This document shows positions 9,616 to 23,643 of a stretch of 64,000 bases of DNA, piece after piece. Both the position numbers and the translations under genes were made by a program. Positions within the stretch are counted from its first letter, which is position 1. Each line of letters opens with the position of its first letter. Below the pieces are notes generated by a model. The model searched no databases and had not been told where the DNA came from. It saw nothing but the letters and a program-made list of their open reading frames with translations. Origin of the DNA: Streptomyces sp. NBC_01381. GTDB taxonomy: Bacteria; Actinomycetota; Actinomycetes; Streptomycetales; Streptomycetaceae. Where the stretch lies: positions 1-64,000 of the forward strand of contig NZ_JAPEPI010000001.1 of the NCBI RefSeq assembly GCF_026340305.1, in the 5' to 3' direction.

Positions 9616-10626
9616 ATGGCCCGACCACACTCACCACAACAGCCCGAACCCCCTGACGACGACACGCCTGCCCCTGACGACCTGGACTACCGGCACCGCG
9701 GCGGCCGTCTCCACTTCACCGCCCATCAGCGCGGGCTCGACGCCACGGCCTTCGGCCGGCTCGTCCTGCATCTGCCCGGCACGCTCATGAGCCTGTTGGT
9801 CCTGCTCCTGATATCCGGCGGTCTGGATGCCTGGCTGGGCCTTCCGTTCTGGATACTGCCGCTGGTCTGGCTGCTGTCCGGGGCCATGGTCTTCCACCGC
9901 CCCACGGAAGACTTCTTCGCCCGGTACCTGCTGCGCCTGCAGCGTCCGATGCCCGAGGAGTACGCGCGTCTCGCTCCCGTCTGGCGCGAGGTGACCGCAC
10001 GCGCGGGCGTCGACGGCCGGGCGTACGAGCTCTGGGTCGAGGACAGCGACGACCTCAACGCCTATGCCGCCGGCGGTCACATCGTCGGGGTCACCCGGTA
10101 CGCACTCGACCGGCTGTCGAGCTCGCAGCTCGCCGCCGTACTCGCCCATGAGCTGGGCCATCACACCGGTGGCCACGTCTGGGTCTCACTGCTCGGCTAC
10201 TGGTACGCGCTGCCGGGGCGTGCGGCCTGGTACGCGATCCGACTGATCGTCGCCTACGCCCTGGCGTTCGCCGGCTACTTCTCCTGGGTGGCGACAGCAG
10301 CGCTGGTGTTCGTGATCTGCATCATCAGCTACACCACGATCACCCGCCTGTACGGGCTGCCGCTGCTGCTGCTCGTCACTCCGTATCTGATCGCCGCCGT
10401 CGGTCGGCGGGCCGAGCTTCGCGCGGACCAGCACGCCGCCGCGCTCGGATTCGCCCCCATGCTGGCCCAGGTGCTGCAGGCCATGTACGCGACCGAGACC
10501 GAAGCCAAACGGCAGACCATGGCTGCCTCCGGGCACAGGCTCGCCGCGCCCAGGCTCCTTGACCAGCTGCTCTCCACGCATCCCGACTACCCGACCCGCA
10601 TCCACCGTCTACGCCCGTACCTGTGA
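9616..10626 (+). CDS. Membrane-bound M48-family zinc metalloprotease
   Basis: 336 residues; the ATG at 9616 follows GGAGGCTGACC. A polar N-terminus leads to a hydrophobic hairpin (about 54-92). The catalytic motif HELGH is at 178-182 and the third zinc ligand in ELRAD at 267-271, with more membrane segments between them (about 203-260). These are the hallmarks of the HtpX/Ste24 family, though it diverges from the housekeeping htpX at 55859. It is 24 bp after the PycTM-like gene and last in the operon. It may process or quality-control the neighbouring membrane effector; that is inference from position. Confidence 0.82.
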   Translation: MARPHSPQQPEPPDDDTPAPDDLDYRHRGGRLHFTAHQRGLDATAFGRLVLHLPGTLMSLLVLLLISGGLDAWLGLPFWILPLVWLLSGAMVFHRPTEDFFARYLLRLQRPMPEEYARLAPVWREVTARAGVDGRAYELWVEDSDDLNAYAAGGHIVGVTRYALDRLSSSQLAAVLAHELGHHTGGHVWVSLLGYWYALPGRAAWYAIRLIVAYALAFAGYFSWVATAALVFVICIISYTTITRLYGLPLLLLVTPYLIAAVGRRAELRADQHAAALGFAPMLAQVLQAMYATETEAKRQTMAASGHRLAAPRLLDQLLSTHPDYPTRIHRLRPYL

Positions 10627-10647
10627 CGGGCCCGGCCGGGAAACGCC

Positions 10648-10688
10648 GAAGGGCGGCCACCCCGTACGAAACGGGGTGACCGCCCTTC
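10648..10688. terminator. Bidirectional terminator between accessory operon and rpoC
   Basis: 16-bp arms (10648-10663 and 10673-10688, one mismatch) with a 9-nt loop in the convergent gap. The hairpin would end both the M48 gene (plus) and rpoC (minus). It is followed by short TCAAC repeats (about 10687-10705). Confidence 0.8.
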
Positions 10689-10734
10689 AACTCAACTCAA
10701 CTCAAGCGACCAACTCGCTCAAGAGGAACCACGC

Positions 10735-14634
<3,900 letters not shown>

Positions 14635-14731
14635 TTGTCGTCAATCCCTCTTTCGGGGTCGTGTCTCAATCATGGTCTGTACGGGTCCGGGGCAGGGCCG
14701 GGACCTCACGAGGAGGTCCCGGCCAGACCCG

Positions 14732-17700
14732 TCAGACCTCTTCGACGCTGCTCGGCTCGCGCCGGGACAGGTCGATGCCGAGCTCTTCCGCAGCGCGGAA
14801 GACGTCCTCGTCGGTGTCACGCATCTCGATGGACATGCCGTCCGAGGACAGCACCTCCACGTTGAGGCACAGGGACTGCATTTCCTTGATGAGCACCTTG
14901 AAGGACTCAGGAATGCCGGGCTCGGGGATGTTCTCGCCCTTGACGATGGCCTCGTAGACCTTCACGCGGCCGGTCACGTCGTCGGACTTGATCGTCAGCA
15001 GCTCCTGGAGTGCGTACGCGGCGCCATAAGCCTCGAGCGCCCACACCTCCATCTCACCGAAGCGCTGACCACCGAACTGAGCCTTACCACCCAGCGGCTG
15101 CTGGGTGATCATGGAGTACGGACCGGTCGAGCGGGCGTGCAGCTTGTCGTCGACCAGGTGGTGCAGCTTGAGGATGTACATGTACCCGATCGAGATCGGG
15201 TCCGGGAACGGCTCGCCGGAGCGCCCGTCGAACAGCCGCGCCTTGCCGGACGGGAGGACCATGCGGTCGCCGTCGCGGTTCGGGATGGTGTGCTCGAGCA
15301 GACCGGCCAGCTCGTCCTCGCGGGCGCCGTCGAAGACCGGAGTCGCGACGTTCGTCCGCGGGTCGACCTGGTCGGCGCCAATGCGCTGCAGGCTCTGCGC
15401 CCAGTCCTCGCTGAGACCGGAGACGTCCCAGCCCTGGCTGGCGAGCCAGCCGAGGTGGATCTCCAGGACCTGACCCGGGTTCATTCGGGACGGGACACCC
15501 AGCGGGTTGAGGATGATGTCGACGGGCGTGCCGTCCTCAAGGAAGGGCATGTCCTCGATCGGAAGGATCTTGGAGATGACGCCCTTGTTTCCGTGACGAC
15601 CGGCGAGCTTGTCACCGTCCGTGATCTTGCGCTTCTGCGCCACGTAGACACGAACCAGCTGGTTCACGCCCGGCGGCAGCTCGTCGCCCTCTTCACGGTC
15701 GAAGACGCGTACGCCGATGACCTTGCCGATCTCGCCGTGCGGCACCTTCAGCGAGGTGTCGCGCACCTCGCGCGCCTTCTCACCGAAGATCGCGCGGAGC
15801 AGGCGCTCCTCCGGCGTCAGCTCGGTCTCACCCTTGGGCGTGACCTTGCCGACGAGGATGTCGCCGGCGACGACCTCGGCACCGATACGGATGATGCCGC
15901 GCTCGTCGAGGTCGGCGAGGACCTCCTCGGAGACGTTCGGGATGTCCCGGGTGATCTCCTCCGGGCCGAGCTTGGTGTCACGGGCGTCGACCTCGTGCTC
16001 CTCGATGTGGATCGAGGAGAGGACGTCGTCCTGCACGAGGCGCTGCGACAGGATGATCGCGTCCTCGTAGTTGTGACCTTCCCAGGGCATGAAGGCGACG
16101 AGCAGGTTCTTGCCCAGCGCCATCTCGCCTTCCTCGGTCGCGGGACCGTCGGCCAGAACCTGGCCCTCGATCACGCGGGCGCCCTCGTCGACGACAACCT
16201 TCTGGTTGACGGAGGTGCCCTGGTTCGACCGGGAGAACTTGGCGATGCGGTACGTGGTGTACGTGCCGTCGTCGTTGGTGACCGTGACGTAGTCCGCGGA
16301 GACCTCCTGGACCACACCCGCCTTCTCGGCCTTGATCACGTCACCGGCGTCGACCGCACAGCGGTACTCCATGCCGGTGCCGACGAGGGGAGCCTCGGCG
16401 GTGATCAGCGGCACGGCCTGACGCATCATGTTCGCGCCCATGAGGGCACGGTTGGCGTCGTCGTGCTCGAGGAACGGGATCATCGCGGTCGCGACCGACA
16501 CCATCTGGCGCGGCGAGACGTCCATGTAGTCGACGTCGTCACCGGGGATGTAGTCGATCTCGCCGCCACGACGGCGGACCAGGACGCGCGACTCGGTGAA
16601 GCGCATGTCCTCACCAAGGACGGCGTTGGCCTGGGCGATCACGAAGCGGTCTTCTTCGTCGGCCGTCAGGTAGTCGACGTCGTCGGTGACGACGCCCTCG
16701 ACGACCTTGCGGTACGGCGTCTCGACGAAGCCGAACGCGTTGACGCGGCCGTACGAGGCGAGCGAACCGATCAGACCGATGTTCGGGCCTTCAGGGGTCT
16801 CAATCGGGCACATGCGGCCGTAGTGAGACGGGTGCACGTCACGGACCTCGAAGCCGGCCCGCTCACGGGAGAGACCACCCGGGCCAAGCGCCGACAGACG
16901 GCGCTTGTGGGTGAGACCCGACAGCGGGTTGTTCTGGTCCATGAACTGCGACAGCTGGCTGGTGCCGAAGAACTCCTTGATGGAGGCGACGACCGGCCGG
17001 ATGTTGATCAGGGTCTGCGGCGTGATCGCCTCGACGTCCTGAGTCGTCATGCGCTCACGCACGACGCGCTCCATACGAGCCAGACCCGTGCGGACCTGGT
17101 TCTGGATGAGCTCGCCGACGTTGCGCAGACGACGGTTGCCGAAGTGGTCGATGTCGTCGGTCTCGACGACGATCGACGTGCCGCTGTCGCCAACGGTCTC
17201 GGTCTCACCGGCGTGCAGCTTCACCAGGTACTTGATCGAGGCGATGATGTCCTCGACCGTGAGGATGCCCGCGTCGAGCGGAGCGTCCGCACCCAGCTTC
17301 TTGTTCACCTTGTAGCGGCCGACCTTCGCGAGGTCGTAGCGCTTCGGGTTGAAGTAGAGGTTCTCAAGAAGCGTCTGGGCGGCCTCACGGGTCGGCGGCT
17401 CGCCCGGACGCAGCTTGCGGTAGATGTCGAGCAGCGCGTCGTCCTGGCCCTGGGTGTGGTCCTTCTCCAGGGTGGCGCGCATGGACTCGTACTCGCCGAA
17501 CTCCTCGAGGATCTGCTCGGTCGTCCAACCGAGAGCCTTGAGCAGAACGGTGACCGACTGCTTGCGCTTGCGGTCGATGCGCACACCGACCATGTCGCGC
17601 TTGTCGATCTCCATCTCCAGCCAGGCACCCCGGGACGGGATGATCTTGGCGGAGAAGATGTCCTTGTCGGACGTCTTGTCGATCGAGGAATCGAAGTAAA

Positions 17701-18217
17701 CGCCGGGCGAACGGACCAGCTGCGACACGACGACACGCTCGGTGCCGTTGATGACGAAGGTGCCCTTGTTCGTCATGAGCGGGAAATCGCCCATGAAGAC
17801 CGTCTGGGACTTGATCTCGCCGGTCTCGTTGTTGGTGAACTCAGCCGTGACGAAGAGCGGGGCGGCGAACGTGAAGTCGCGCTCCTTGCACTCGTCGATG
17901 GAGTTCTTCGGAGGCTCAAAACGGTGGTCGCGGAACGTCAGCGACATCGACCCAGAGAAGTCCTCGATCGGAGAGATCTCCTCGAAGATCTCTTCCAGAC
18001 CGGACTTGGTGGGGACGTCCTGTCCGCTGTCCAGAGCCGCCTCGACACGAGCCTTCCACGCTTCATTGCCGAGCAGCCAGTCAAAGCTCTCGGTCTGCAG
18101 CGCAAGAAGGTTCGGAACCTCGAGGGGCTCCTTGATCTTTGCAAAGGAGATGCGCAGCGGGGCGGTGCTGGCGCCGTTGTTCGTATTCGCGGTCGAGGCA
18201 GTGCGCGAGGCGGCCAA
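14732..18217 (-). CDS. rpoB: RNA polymerase beta subunit
   Basis: 1161 residues. I chose the TTG at 18217: AAGGA lies 7 nt upstream and the protein then begins [14 protein letters not shown], matching the known Streptomyces start; the in-frame ATG at 18247 would add ten residues that include this ribosome binding site. The rifampicin region reads [20 protein letters not shown] with the Ser and His of sensitive strains. Conserved catalytic-core segments ([19 protein letters not shown]) are intact. rpoC follows 97 bp later. Confidence 0.97.
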   Translation of the reverse strand: MAASRTASTANTNNGASTAPLRISFAKIKEPLEVPNLLALQTESFDWLLGNEAWKARVEAALDSGQDVPTKSGLEEIFEEISPIEDFSGSMSLTFRDHRFEPPKNSIDECKERDFTFAAPLFVTAEFTNNETGEIKSQTVFMGDFPLMTNKGTFVINGTERVVVSQLVRSPGVYFDSSIDKTSDKDIFSAKIIPSRGAWLEMEIDKRDMVGVRIDRKRKQSVTVLLKALGWTTEQILEEFGEYESMRATLEKDHTQGQDDALLDIYRKLRPGEPPTREAAQTLLENLYFNPKRYDLAKVGRYKVNKKLGADAPLDAGILTVEDIIASIKYLVKLHAGETETVGDSGTSIVVETDDIDHFGNRRLRNVGELIQNQVRTGLARMERVVRERMTTQDVEAITPQTLINIRPVVASIKEFFGTSQLSQFMDQNNPLSGLTHKRRLSALGPGGLSRERAGFEVRDVHPSHYGRMCPIETPEGPNIGLIGSLASYGRVNAFGFVETPYRKVVEGVVTDDVDYLTADEEDRFVIAQANAVLGEDMRFTESRVLVRRRGGEIDYIPGDDVDYMDVSPRQMVSVATAMIPFLEHDDANRALMGANMMRQAVPLITAEAPLVGTGMEYRCAVDAGDVIKAEKAGVVQEVSADYVTVTNDDGTYTTYRIAKFSRSNQGTSVNQKVVVDEGARVIEGQVLADGPATEEGEMALGKNLLVAFMPWEGHNYEDAIILSQRLVQDDVLSSIHIEEHEVDARDTKLGPEEITRDIPNVSEEVLADLDERGIIRIGAEVVAGDILVGKVTPKGETELTPEERLLRAIFGEKAREVRDTSLKVPHGEIGKVIGVRVFDREEGDELPPGVNQLVRVYVAQKRKITDGDKLAGRHGNKGVISKILPIEDMPFLEDGTPVDIILNPLGVPSRMNPGQVLEIHLGWLASQGWDVSGLSEDWAQSLQRIGADQVDPRTNVATPVFDGAREDELAGLLEHTIPNRDGDRMVLPSGKARLFDGRSGEPFPDPISIGYMYILKLHHLVDDKLHARSTGPYSMITQQPLGGKAQFGGQRFGEMEVWALEAYGAAYALQELLTIKSDDVTGRVKVYEAIVKGENIPEPGIPESFKVLIKEMQSLCLNVEVLSSDGMSIEMRDTDEDVFRAAEELGIDLSRREPSSVEEV

Positions 18218-18718
18218 GAGGGGGTCCTTCCGAGGGCTCGGACTCACTACGCGCGTACCGGTCCCAGGCTGGACACAGAGACAGAATTCCCAGGTCAGGG
18301 AAGATTCGGTCCACGGTGCTCAAGCATGGGCATGCCCCTGGTGACGGGCAGGAGGCAGCTAACAGGCAGCGCAAAGGGTCAGTGTAGCCACTAGGCCCAC
18401 TGATGTCCAGTGCGGGTTCTGGGAGACCCTCATTGTTCTCAACACCTGCGGCAAGCCACGTCCTCAACGCACATCGATACTGCCCTCTTCGCCGCCGATC
18501 CATGCCTCGGATGCGGATCGTTGTGACGACGCGTCCTGAGAATTGCGCGCTGCGTGCGGTTCGTCAAGGCCCCCCTGTCACGACGTGGCCGCGACGTGAC
18601 CCCGACGTGCCCTGAGTCCGTCACCGTCACGGGTCGTCCCGAGGGCACAACGAAGATCACCATACTCGTCGCGACCGGCAGTGCAAGGCAACCGTCACGG
18701 GTGCGCCGGGGAACGCCG
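18218..18718. other. rpoB leader and promoter region, no gene seen
   Basis: About 500 bp between rpoB and the rplL terminator. Open frames here are short, lack ribosome binding sites and resemble nothing known. It should carry the rpoBC promoter(s) and an unusually long 5' leader, but I cannot place hexamers with confidence. Confidence 0.5.
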
Positions 18719-18750
18719 AAGGGCGACCACCCGGATGGGTGATCGCCCTT
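18719..18750 (-). terminator. Terminator of rplJL
   Basis: 14-bp arms (18719-18732 and 18737-18750, one G-U type mismatch) with a GGAT loop, 70 bp beyond the rplL stop. It separates rplJL from rpoBC, whose own promoter must therefore lie in 18218-18718. Confidence 0.75.
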
Positions 18751-18820
18751 GGCAAGCGCCGCTGACGGCGCTCAGAGAGAGCCCAGAAGGCTCTCAGAAA
18801 GAGTCAGACGACTCGCAAGG

Positions 18821-19204
18821 TCACTTGACCTCGACGGAGGCGCCGGCAGCCTTGAGGGACTCGGCAGCCTTCTCGGCGGCGTCCTTGGCGACCTTCTCGA
18901 GGACCGGCTTCGGGGTGCCGTCGACGAGGTCCTTGGCCTCCTTCAGACCCAGCGAGGTCAGCTCACGCACGACCTTGATGACCTGGATCTTCTTCTCGCC
19001 GGCGCCCGTGAGGATGACGTCGAACTCGTCCTGCTCCTCGACGGCCTCGGCAACGGCGCCCGGGCCGGCGGGGCCGGCAACGGCGACCGCGGCGGCGGCG
19101 GTGACGTCGAACTTCTCCTCGAAGGCCTTCACGAACTCGGAGAGCTCGATGAGGGTGAGCTCCTCGAACTGGGCGAGCAGGTCTTCCTGGCTGAGCTTCG
19201 CCAT
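18821..19204 (-). CDS. rplL: 50S ribosomal protein L7/L12
   Basis: Stalk protein that recruits translational GTPases; 127 residues. The ATG at 19204 ([20 protein letters not shown]) follows AAGGATCGCCC; the ORF to 19222 overruns the ribosome binding site. N-terminal dimerisation domain, Ala/Gly/Pro hinge (about 43-58) and globular C-terminal domain with [11 protein letters not shown] are present. 113 bp downstream of rplJ. Confidence 0.98.
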   Translation of the reverse strand: MAKLSQEDLLAQFEELTLIELSEFVKAFEEKFDVTAAAAVAVAGPAGPGAVAEAVEEQDEFDVILTGAGEKKIQVIKVVRELTSLGLKEAKDLVDGTPKPVLEKVAKDAAEKAAESLKAAGASVEVK

Positions 19205-19317
19205 GATGGGCGATCCTTCCACTAATTCGGCTGGTGCCGGGTGTATATGAAGGCGGGCGTACGTTGGGCCCGCTGCGACCGGCGCCCTAGCGGGCGTCGA
19301 TCAATGCGCGAGCCGAA

Positions 19318-19848
19318 TTACTCGGCACCGCCCTGCTCGGCCTTCTTGGCACGAAGCGCCTCCGCGGTGCGGACGAACTTCGACGGCAGAGCCTGGAAGA
19401 GCTGTGCAGCCTGAGTCTGCTTGCCCTTCATGGCACCGGCCAGCTTGGCGAGCAGAACCTCGCGGGACTCGAGGTCCGCGAGCTTCTTGATCTCATCGGC
19501 GGTCAGCGCCTTACCGTCAAGGACACCGCCCTTGATGATGAGGTCGGGGTTGTCCTTGGCGAAGTCACGAAGACCCTTCGCCGACTCCACCGGGTCACCG
19601 GTGACGAAGGCAACTGCCGTCGGACCGTTGAACTGGTCGTCGAGCGAGGTGATCCCGGCCGCATTGGCCGCGATCTTGGTCAGCGTGTTCTTCACCACGG
19701 CGTACTCGGAGTTCTCACCGAGCGAACGGCGCAGCTGCTTGAGCTGGGCCACGGTGAGACCCCGGTACTCGGTCAGCACGGCGGCGTTCGAGCTGCGGAA
19801 CTTGTCCGTGAGCTCGGCTACCGCGGCAGCCTTGTCGGGCGTCGGCAT
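19318..19848 (-). CDS. rplJ: 50S ribosomal protein L10
   Basis: Base of the L7/L12 stalk, 176 residues. The ATG at 19848 ([20 protein letters not shown]) with GGAAGGAGG upstream gives the family N-terminus; the open frame continuing to 20103 is leader RNA. The C-terminal helix binds L12 dimers. Its leader carries a terminator-like attenuator (19895-19933), consistent with autogenous control known for L10 operons. Confidence 0.97.
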   Translation of the reverse strand: MPTPDKAAAVAELTDKFRSSNAAVLTEYRGLTVAQLKQLRRSLGENSEYAVVKNTLTKIAANAAGITSLDDQFNGPTAVAFVTGDPVESAKGLRDFAKDNPDLIIKGGVLDGKALTADEIKKLADLESREVLLAKLAGAMKGKQTQAAQLFQALPSKFVRTAEALRAKKAEQGGAE

Positions 19849-20075
19849 AGAGCGTCGGCCTCCTTCCGGGTGATGAGGACCGCTCAGAAGGGGCTGACAA
19901 AACAAAACGCCCCGGCACAGGTGCACGGGGCGTGAGCTCGACCTGACGGAATCCCGTCCGGGAGCACTTCCACAGTCACCTGCGCGGGTCGTCCGCAATT
20001 TCAGCGGATCCTTCGGCCACCGCACTCTCTTACGAGCGCACGGCAACGACCAGCGGTCTTTGGCTTCTGTGGAAG
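19849..20075 (-). promoter_or_regulatory. rplJ leader RNA with attenuator hairpin
   Basis: On the minus strand a 7-bp GC-rich stem, arms at 19927-19933 and 19907-19913, is followed at once by a T-rich run (complement of 19896-19907), the form of an intrinsic terminator, about 50 nt before the rplJ start. The upstream part (19935-20040) can fold into further stems. L10 leaders are a known autoregulatory element; the precise L10-binding kink-turn was not traced. Confidence 0.55.
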
Positions 20076-20120
20076 AATACGCGAACGGGATCGCGTCAAG
20101 CAAATCGGTCAGCGGGCCAC

Positions 20121-21110
20121 TCAGAAGCCGCTGTCGGCTCCGGAGCCTGCACCGTCCTTGCCGAGTTCGCCGAGCTCCTTGAACATCTCCATCAGATCGA
20201 AGGTCTCCTTGGCCGGCGGCGCGGTCACCTTGGCGGCGGCGCCGTAGTCGGAGAACTTCTGCGAGGTCTTCATCGTGCCCTCGGGGCTCTTGACGTCGAT
20301 GTCCATGCGGACGGGGTAGTCGTCCTCGTTGACCCAGACCTCGGTGTCGTACCCCTTGATCCCGGACTTCTCGATGCCCTTGAAGAGCTCATCGCGCTCG
20401 CTCTTGCTGAGCACGTCATCGAGCCCCTCGTTGCTCTCCATCATTTCCTTGACGGTGAGCCGGCCCTTGTAGCGCTGCGTCTGTACGCCGTCGACCTTCG
20501 CGGAGCCGACGTGCTTCAGGTTCGGCGAGTCCAGGAGCAGCGCGAGCTGCTGCGCCGGGTCCTGGTTCATGCTGTCCAGGCCGCCGGTCATCTGCTTCGC
20601 GAGCTTCGGGTCACCGGCCTGCTCGGCGATGGCGTTGAGGTCCATCTTCATCCAGCGCTTGCCGTCCATGCCCATGCCCATGCCCTTGGCCGCAGCCTCG
20701 CCCATGTCCATGTACATCACGTTGTCGCGCCAGAGCATCCGGACCTTCTCCGGAGCATCCGGGTCGCCCGCCGTGAGCGCGGAGCCCGTCATCGTCATAT
20801 CCATGACGGTCGGGTCCCAGCCCATGACGCCGGACATCTTCATCGTGCCGCCGCCGTCCATCTTCGACGGCATCGACATCGTCATCTCGACCTTGGCCGA
20901 CTTGGCGGCCGACGTCTTCTTGTACGCCGCCGTGATGACCTCGGTCACCTGCGACCGGGACTGGGTCTCCCCCGAGCCCGCCCCCTTGGTCTTCTTGCCG
21001 CCGTCGGAGCCCTGGCAGGCCACCGCGCCGGTACAGAGCAGCGCGGTGGCGAGCACGGCGCCCGCCACTCTCTTACGTCCCTTGTCCCCACATACGGAAA
21101 CAACAGTCAT
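20121..21110 (-). CDS. Lipoprotein of the LppX/LprAFG-like type
   Basis: 329 residues with a positively charged N-terminus, a hydrophobic segment and a lipobox ending GAVAC near residue 32, so it is exported and lipidated. The mature part is rich in Met-Gly-Lys and in short beta-strand repeats typical of LolA/LppX-fold proteins. Similar in plan to the next gene, so probably a duplicated pair. It sits between rplJ and rplA, an arrangement I recall from other Streptomyces. No ligand can be inferred. Confidence 0.75.
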   Translation of the reverse strand: MTVVSVCGDKGRKRVAGAVLATALLCTGAVACQGSDGGKKTKGAGSGETQSRSQVTEVITAAYKKTSAAKSAKVEMTMSMPSKMDGGGTMKMSGVMGWDPTVMDMTMTGSALTAGDPDAPEKVRMLWRDNVMYMDMGEAAAKGMGMGMDGKRWMKMDLNAIAEQAGDPKLAKQMTGGLDSMNQDPAQQLALLLDSPNLKHVGSAKVDGVQTQRYKGRLTVKEMMESNEGLDDVLSKSERDELFKGIEKSGIKGYDTEVWVNEDDYPVRMDIDVKSPEGTMKTSQKFSDYGAAAKVTAPPAKETFDLMEMFKELGELGKDGAGSGADSGF

Positions 21111-21172
21111 GACCCCACCCCTAGGAACACATGAACGACATATTTCGTGGCGAGACTACCTGACCTCCGGGG

Positions 21173-22069
21173 TCAGGCCTGCGGCTGCTGCTTCATGAGG
21201 TCCTTGAAGCTCACCGTGTCCGAGGCCGGGGGCTTCTCGACGGTGACCGGGGTGCCGTAGTCGCTGTAGTAGACCGTCTGGGAGAAGGCGCCGGTCTTCA
21301 TGTCGGCCTTCTCGGTCTTCTTGACCAGCAGGTCGTCGCCGTTCACCCAGATGTCGATCGTCTCGGTGCTCATGCCGGCCTGGCTGAACTGCTTCTTCAG
21401 CTCGGCCAGTTGACCCGCGTCGAGGTCCGCGTTCTTGCCGGTGAAGTCGGCGACGTCGACGACTCCGGAGTAGTGCGTCGTCTTGGTCCCGCGCACCGTC
21501 TCCTCGCCCACGCGCTTCACGTCGCCCGAGGCGAGCAGCATCTTGACCGACTGGTTCGGGGTGGTGTTCTGCATCTGGTCCTTGAAGGCGGAGCCGGCGG
21601 CGCCGCCCATCTCGGCCAGCGTGGCGTAGTCGTACTCGATCCAGTGCTTGCCACCGCCCGCCTGGGACGCGAACTCGTCGCCCATGTTGGCGTAGAAGCC
21701 GGTCTTCAGATAGCGGTAGTCGATCTCCGACTGCCCCATCTGCTTCATCTGCTCGGCCTGGGTGCCGCCGGTGAGCGTCGCGGTGACGTTGCCGGTGATG
21801 CCGTCCTTCCAGGCCATGGCGCCGTCCATGTCCATCGACATCTGGGTGCCCATCACCGTCTTGCCCTCGACCTTGGCCGAGTCGGCGTCGTCGGTCTTGT
21901 TCTCGATGGTGCGCAGGGCGGCTATCGGGCTGAGGGCCGGCGAGCCCTTGCCCTTGCCTTCGCTTTCCCCGCCCCCGGAACCACCGGAGGAGCCACAGGC
22001 CGCGACCCCGGTCAGCGCGGCGGCCACCGCGATCGAGAGACCCGCACGTCGCATGGTCGTGCTGTTCAT
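21173..22069 (-). CDS. Lipoprotein of the LppX/LprAFG-like type (paralogue)
   Basis: 298 residues from the ATG at 22069; the longer frame to 22192 runs through the rplA terminator and is rejected. Signal peptide with lipobox TGVAAC, then a Gly/Ser linker and a predicted LolA-like beta domain with a C-terminal KPPASDTVSFKDLMK. Shares layout and local motifs (ETVRGTKTTHYSG versus [11 protein letters not shown]) with the gene at 20121, 62 bp downstream. Function unknown; probably envelope. Confidence 0.75.
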   Translation of the reverse strand: MNSTTMRRAGLSIAVAAALTGVAACGSSGGSGGGESEGKGKGSPALSPIAALRTIENKTDDADSAKVEGKTVMGTQMSMDMDGAMAWKDGITGNVTATLTGGTQAEQMKQMGQSEIDYRYLKTGFYANMGDEFASQAGGGKHWIEYDYATLAEMGGAAGSAFKDQMQNTTPNQSVKMLLASGDVKRVGEETVRGTKTTHYSGVVDVADFTGKNADLDAGQLAELKKQFSQAGMSTETIDIWVNGDDLLVKKTEKADMKTGAFSQTVYYSDYGTPVTVEKPPASDTVSFKDLMKQQPQA

Positions 22070-22151
22070 GCCGTCCCACCCCTTGTACTCGTGTGAAGCC
22101 TGCACGCTAGCGCAGTCCTCTGACACCTCAGACAGACATGCGCTAATACGA

Positions 22152-22190
22152 GGACGGGCCCCGCACCTCGAAAGGTTGCGGGGCCCGTCC
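22152..22190 (-). terminator. Terminator of rplKA
   Basis: Strong GC-rich hairpin, arms 22152-22168 and 22173-22190 with a single bulge, beyond the rplA stop and upstream of the lipoprotein gene. Confidence 0.8.
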
Positions 22191-22224
22191 ACAGAACGCG
22201 TTCGCGACGCGGCTGCCGTCAGAT

Positions 22225-22947
22225 TCAGACGGCGGCCGGGTCCTCCTCGACGAGGAGGTTGCGGGTGCGGTTGCTGTCCAGCGGAATGCCGGGGCCCATC
22301 GTGGTGGTGATGGCGGCCTTCTTGATGTAGCGACCCTTGGCGGCCGACGGCTTCAGACGGAGGATCTCCTCCAGGGCCGCGGCGTAGTTCTCCACCAGCT
22401 TGGTGTCGTCGAAGGACACCTTGCCGATGATGAAGTGCAGGTTCGAGTGCTTGTCGACGCGGAACTCGATCTTGCCGCCCTTGATGTCGTTGACAGCCTT
22501 CACGACGTCGGGGGTGACGGTGCCGGTCTTCGGGTTCGGCATCAGACCACGCGGACCGAGCACGCGGCCGAGGCGGCCGACCTTGCCCATGAGGTCCGGG
22601 GTGGCGACGACGGCGTCGAAGTCCAGGCGGCCCTTCGCGACCTCGTCGATGAGCTCGTCGGCGCCGACGATGTCGGCCCCAGCGGCTTCCGCGGCCGCAG
22701 CACGGTCACCGGTCGCGAAGACCAGGACCCGGGCGGTCTTGCCGGTGCCGTGCGGGAGGTTCACGGTGCCACGGACCATCTGGTCGGCCTTGCGCGGGTC
22801 GACGCCCAGACGCATGGCGACCTCGACGGTGCCGTCGAACTTGGTCGCGGAGGTCTCCTTGGCGAGACGGACGGCCTCGAGCGGGGCGTAGAGCTTCTCC
22901 CGGTCGATCTTGGCGTCCGCAGCGCGGAGAGTCTTGCTGCGCTTCAC
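22225..22947 (-). CDS. rplA: 50S ribosomal protein L1
   Basis: L1-stalk protein, 240 residues. The GTG at 22947 ([20 protein letters not shown]) follows AGGAGCAGAA and gives the family N-terminus; the extension to 23007 is not conserved. Contains the [11 protein letters not shown] and [14 protein letters not shown] signatures. It lies 86 bp downstream of rplK. Confidence 0.97.
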   Translation of the reverse strand: MKRSKTLRAADAKIDREKLYAPLEAVRLAKETSATKFDGTVEVAMRLGVDPRKADQMVRGTVNLPHGTGKTARVLVFATGDRAAAAEAAGADIVGADELIDEVAKGRLDFDAVVATPDLMGKVGRLGRVLGPRGLMPNPKTGTVTPDVVKAVNDIKGGKIEFRVDKHSNLHFIIGKVSFDDTKLVENYAAALEEILRLKPSAAKGRYIKKAAITTTMGPGIPLDSNRTRNLLVEEDPAAV

Positions 22948-23033
22948 TTCTGCTCCTGTTGGTTCAGGTATGGAGTCGTGGTGCGGACCAGCGCTTGGCC
23001 CTACCACTGAGAAAGGTCAGACGGGGGAGGTTC

Positions 23034-23468
23034 TCAGCCCTCGACCGTGATGCCCATGGAGCGGGCGGTGCCGGCGATGATCTTCGACGCGGCGTCCAGG
23101 TCGTTGGCGTTGAGGTCTTCCATCTTGGTCGTGGCGATCTCGCGGACCTGCGCCTCGGTGATCTTGGCGACCTTGGTCTTGTGCGGCTCGCCGGAGCCCT
23201 TCTCGACACCCGCGGCCTTGAGGATCATCTTGGCGGCCGGCGGAGTCTTGGTCACGAAGGTGAAGGAACGGTCTTCGTAGACCGTGATCTCCACCGGGAT
23301 GACCCAGCCACGCTGCGACTCGGTCGCGGCGTTGTAGGCCTTGCAGAACTCCATGATGTTGACGCCGTGCTGGCCCAGCGCGGGGCCGACCGGCGGAGCC
23401 GGGTTGGCGGCACCGGCCTGGATCTGGAGCTTGATGAGCCCCGTGACCTTCTTCTTCTTGGGAGGCAT
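23034..23468 (-). CDS. rplK: 50S ribosomal protein L11
   Basis: 144 residues, GTPase-centre protein and part of the thiopeptide target site. [19 protein letters not shown] start, the Pro-rich [15 protein letters not shown]-domain and the C-terminal 23S-binding domain ending [12 protein letters not shown] are intact. First gene of rplKA, with its promoter in 23469-23565. Confidence 0.98.
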
Positions 23469-23565
23469 TGCTCTCTCCGGGTCCTAGTGAGAGTTTTCAG
23501 CCACCGTCCGGTCATCCGGATGGAGGCATACCGCACAACGATAACGGGTATAGTCGCGCAGCTAA

Positions 23566-23608
23566 AAACCGAGCAGGTCAGACCGGCTTTGACAGCCCGT
23601 CTGACCTG
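23566..23608 (-). terminator. Terminator of secE-nusG
   Basis: Perfect 10-bp inverted repeat (23574-23583 and 23599-23608) followed on the minus strand by a T-rich run (complement of 23565-23570), 36 bp after the nusG stop. Confidence 0.8.
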
Positions 23609-23643
23609 GTCGGAAGCGTGTGTTCCAGAGAAAGCCGCGAAGG

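Noticed and set aside
4024..10626. CBASS or Thoeris interpretation of the accessory operon
   Set aside because: No CD-NTase motif, no Cap2/Cap3 ubiquitin-like genes, no TIR or SIR2 domain.
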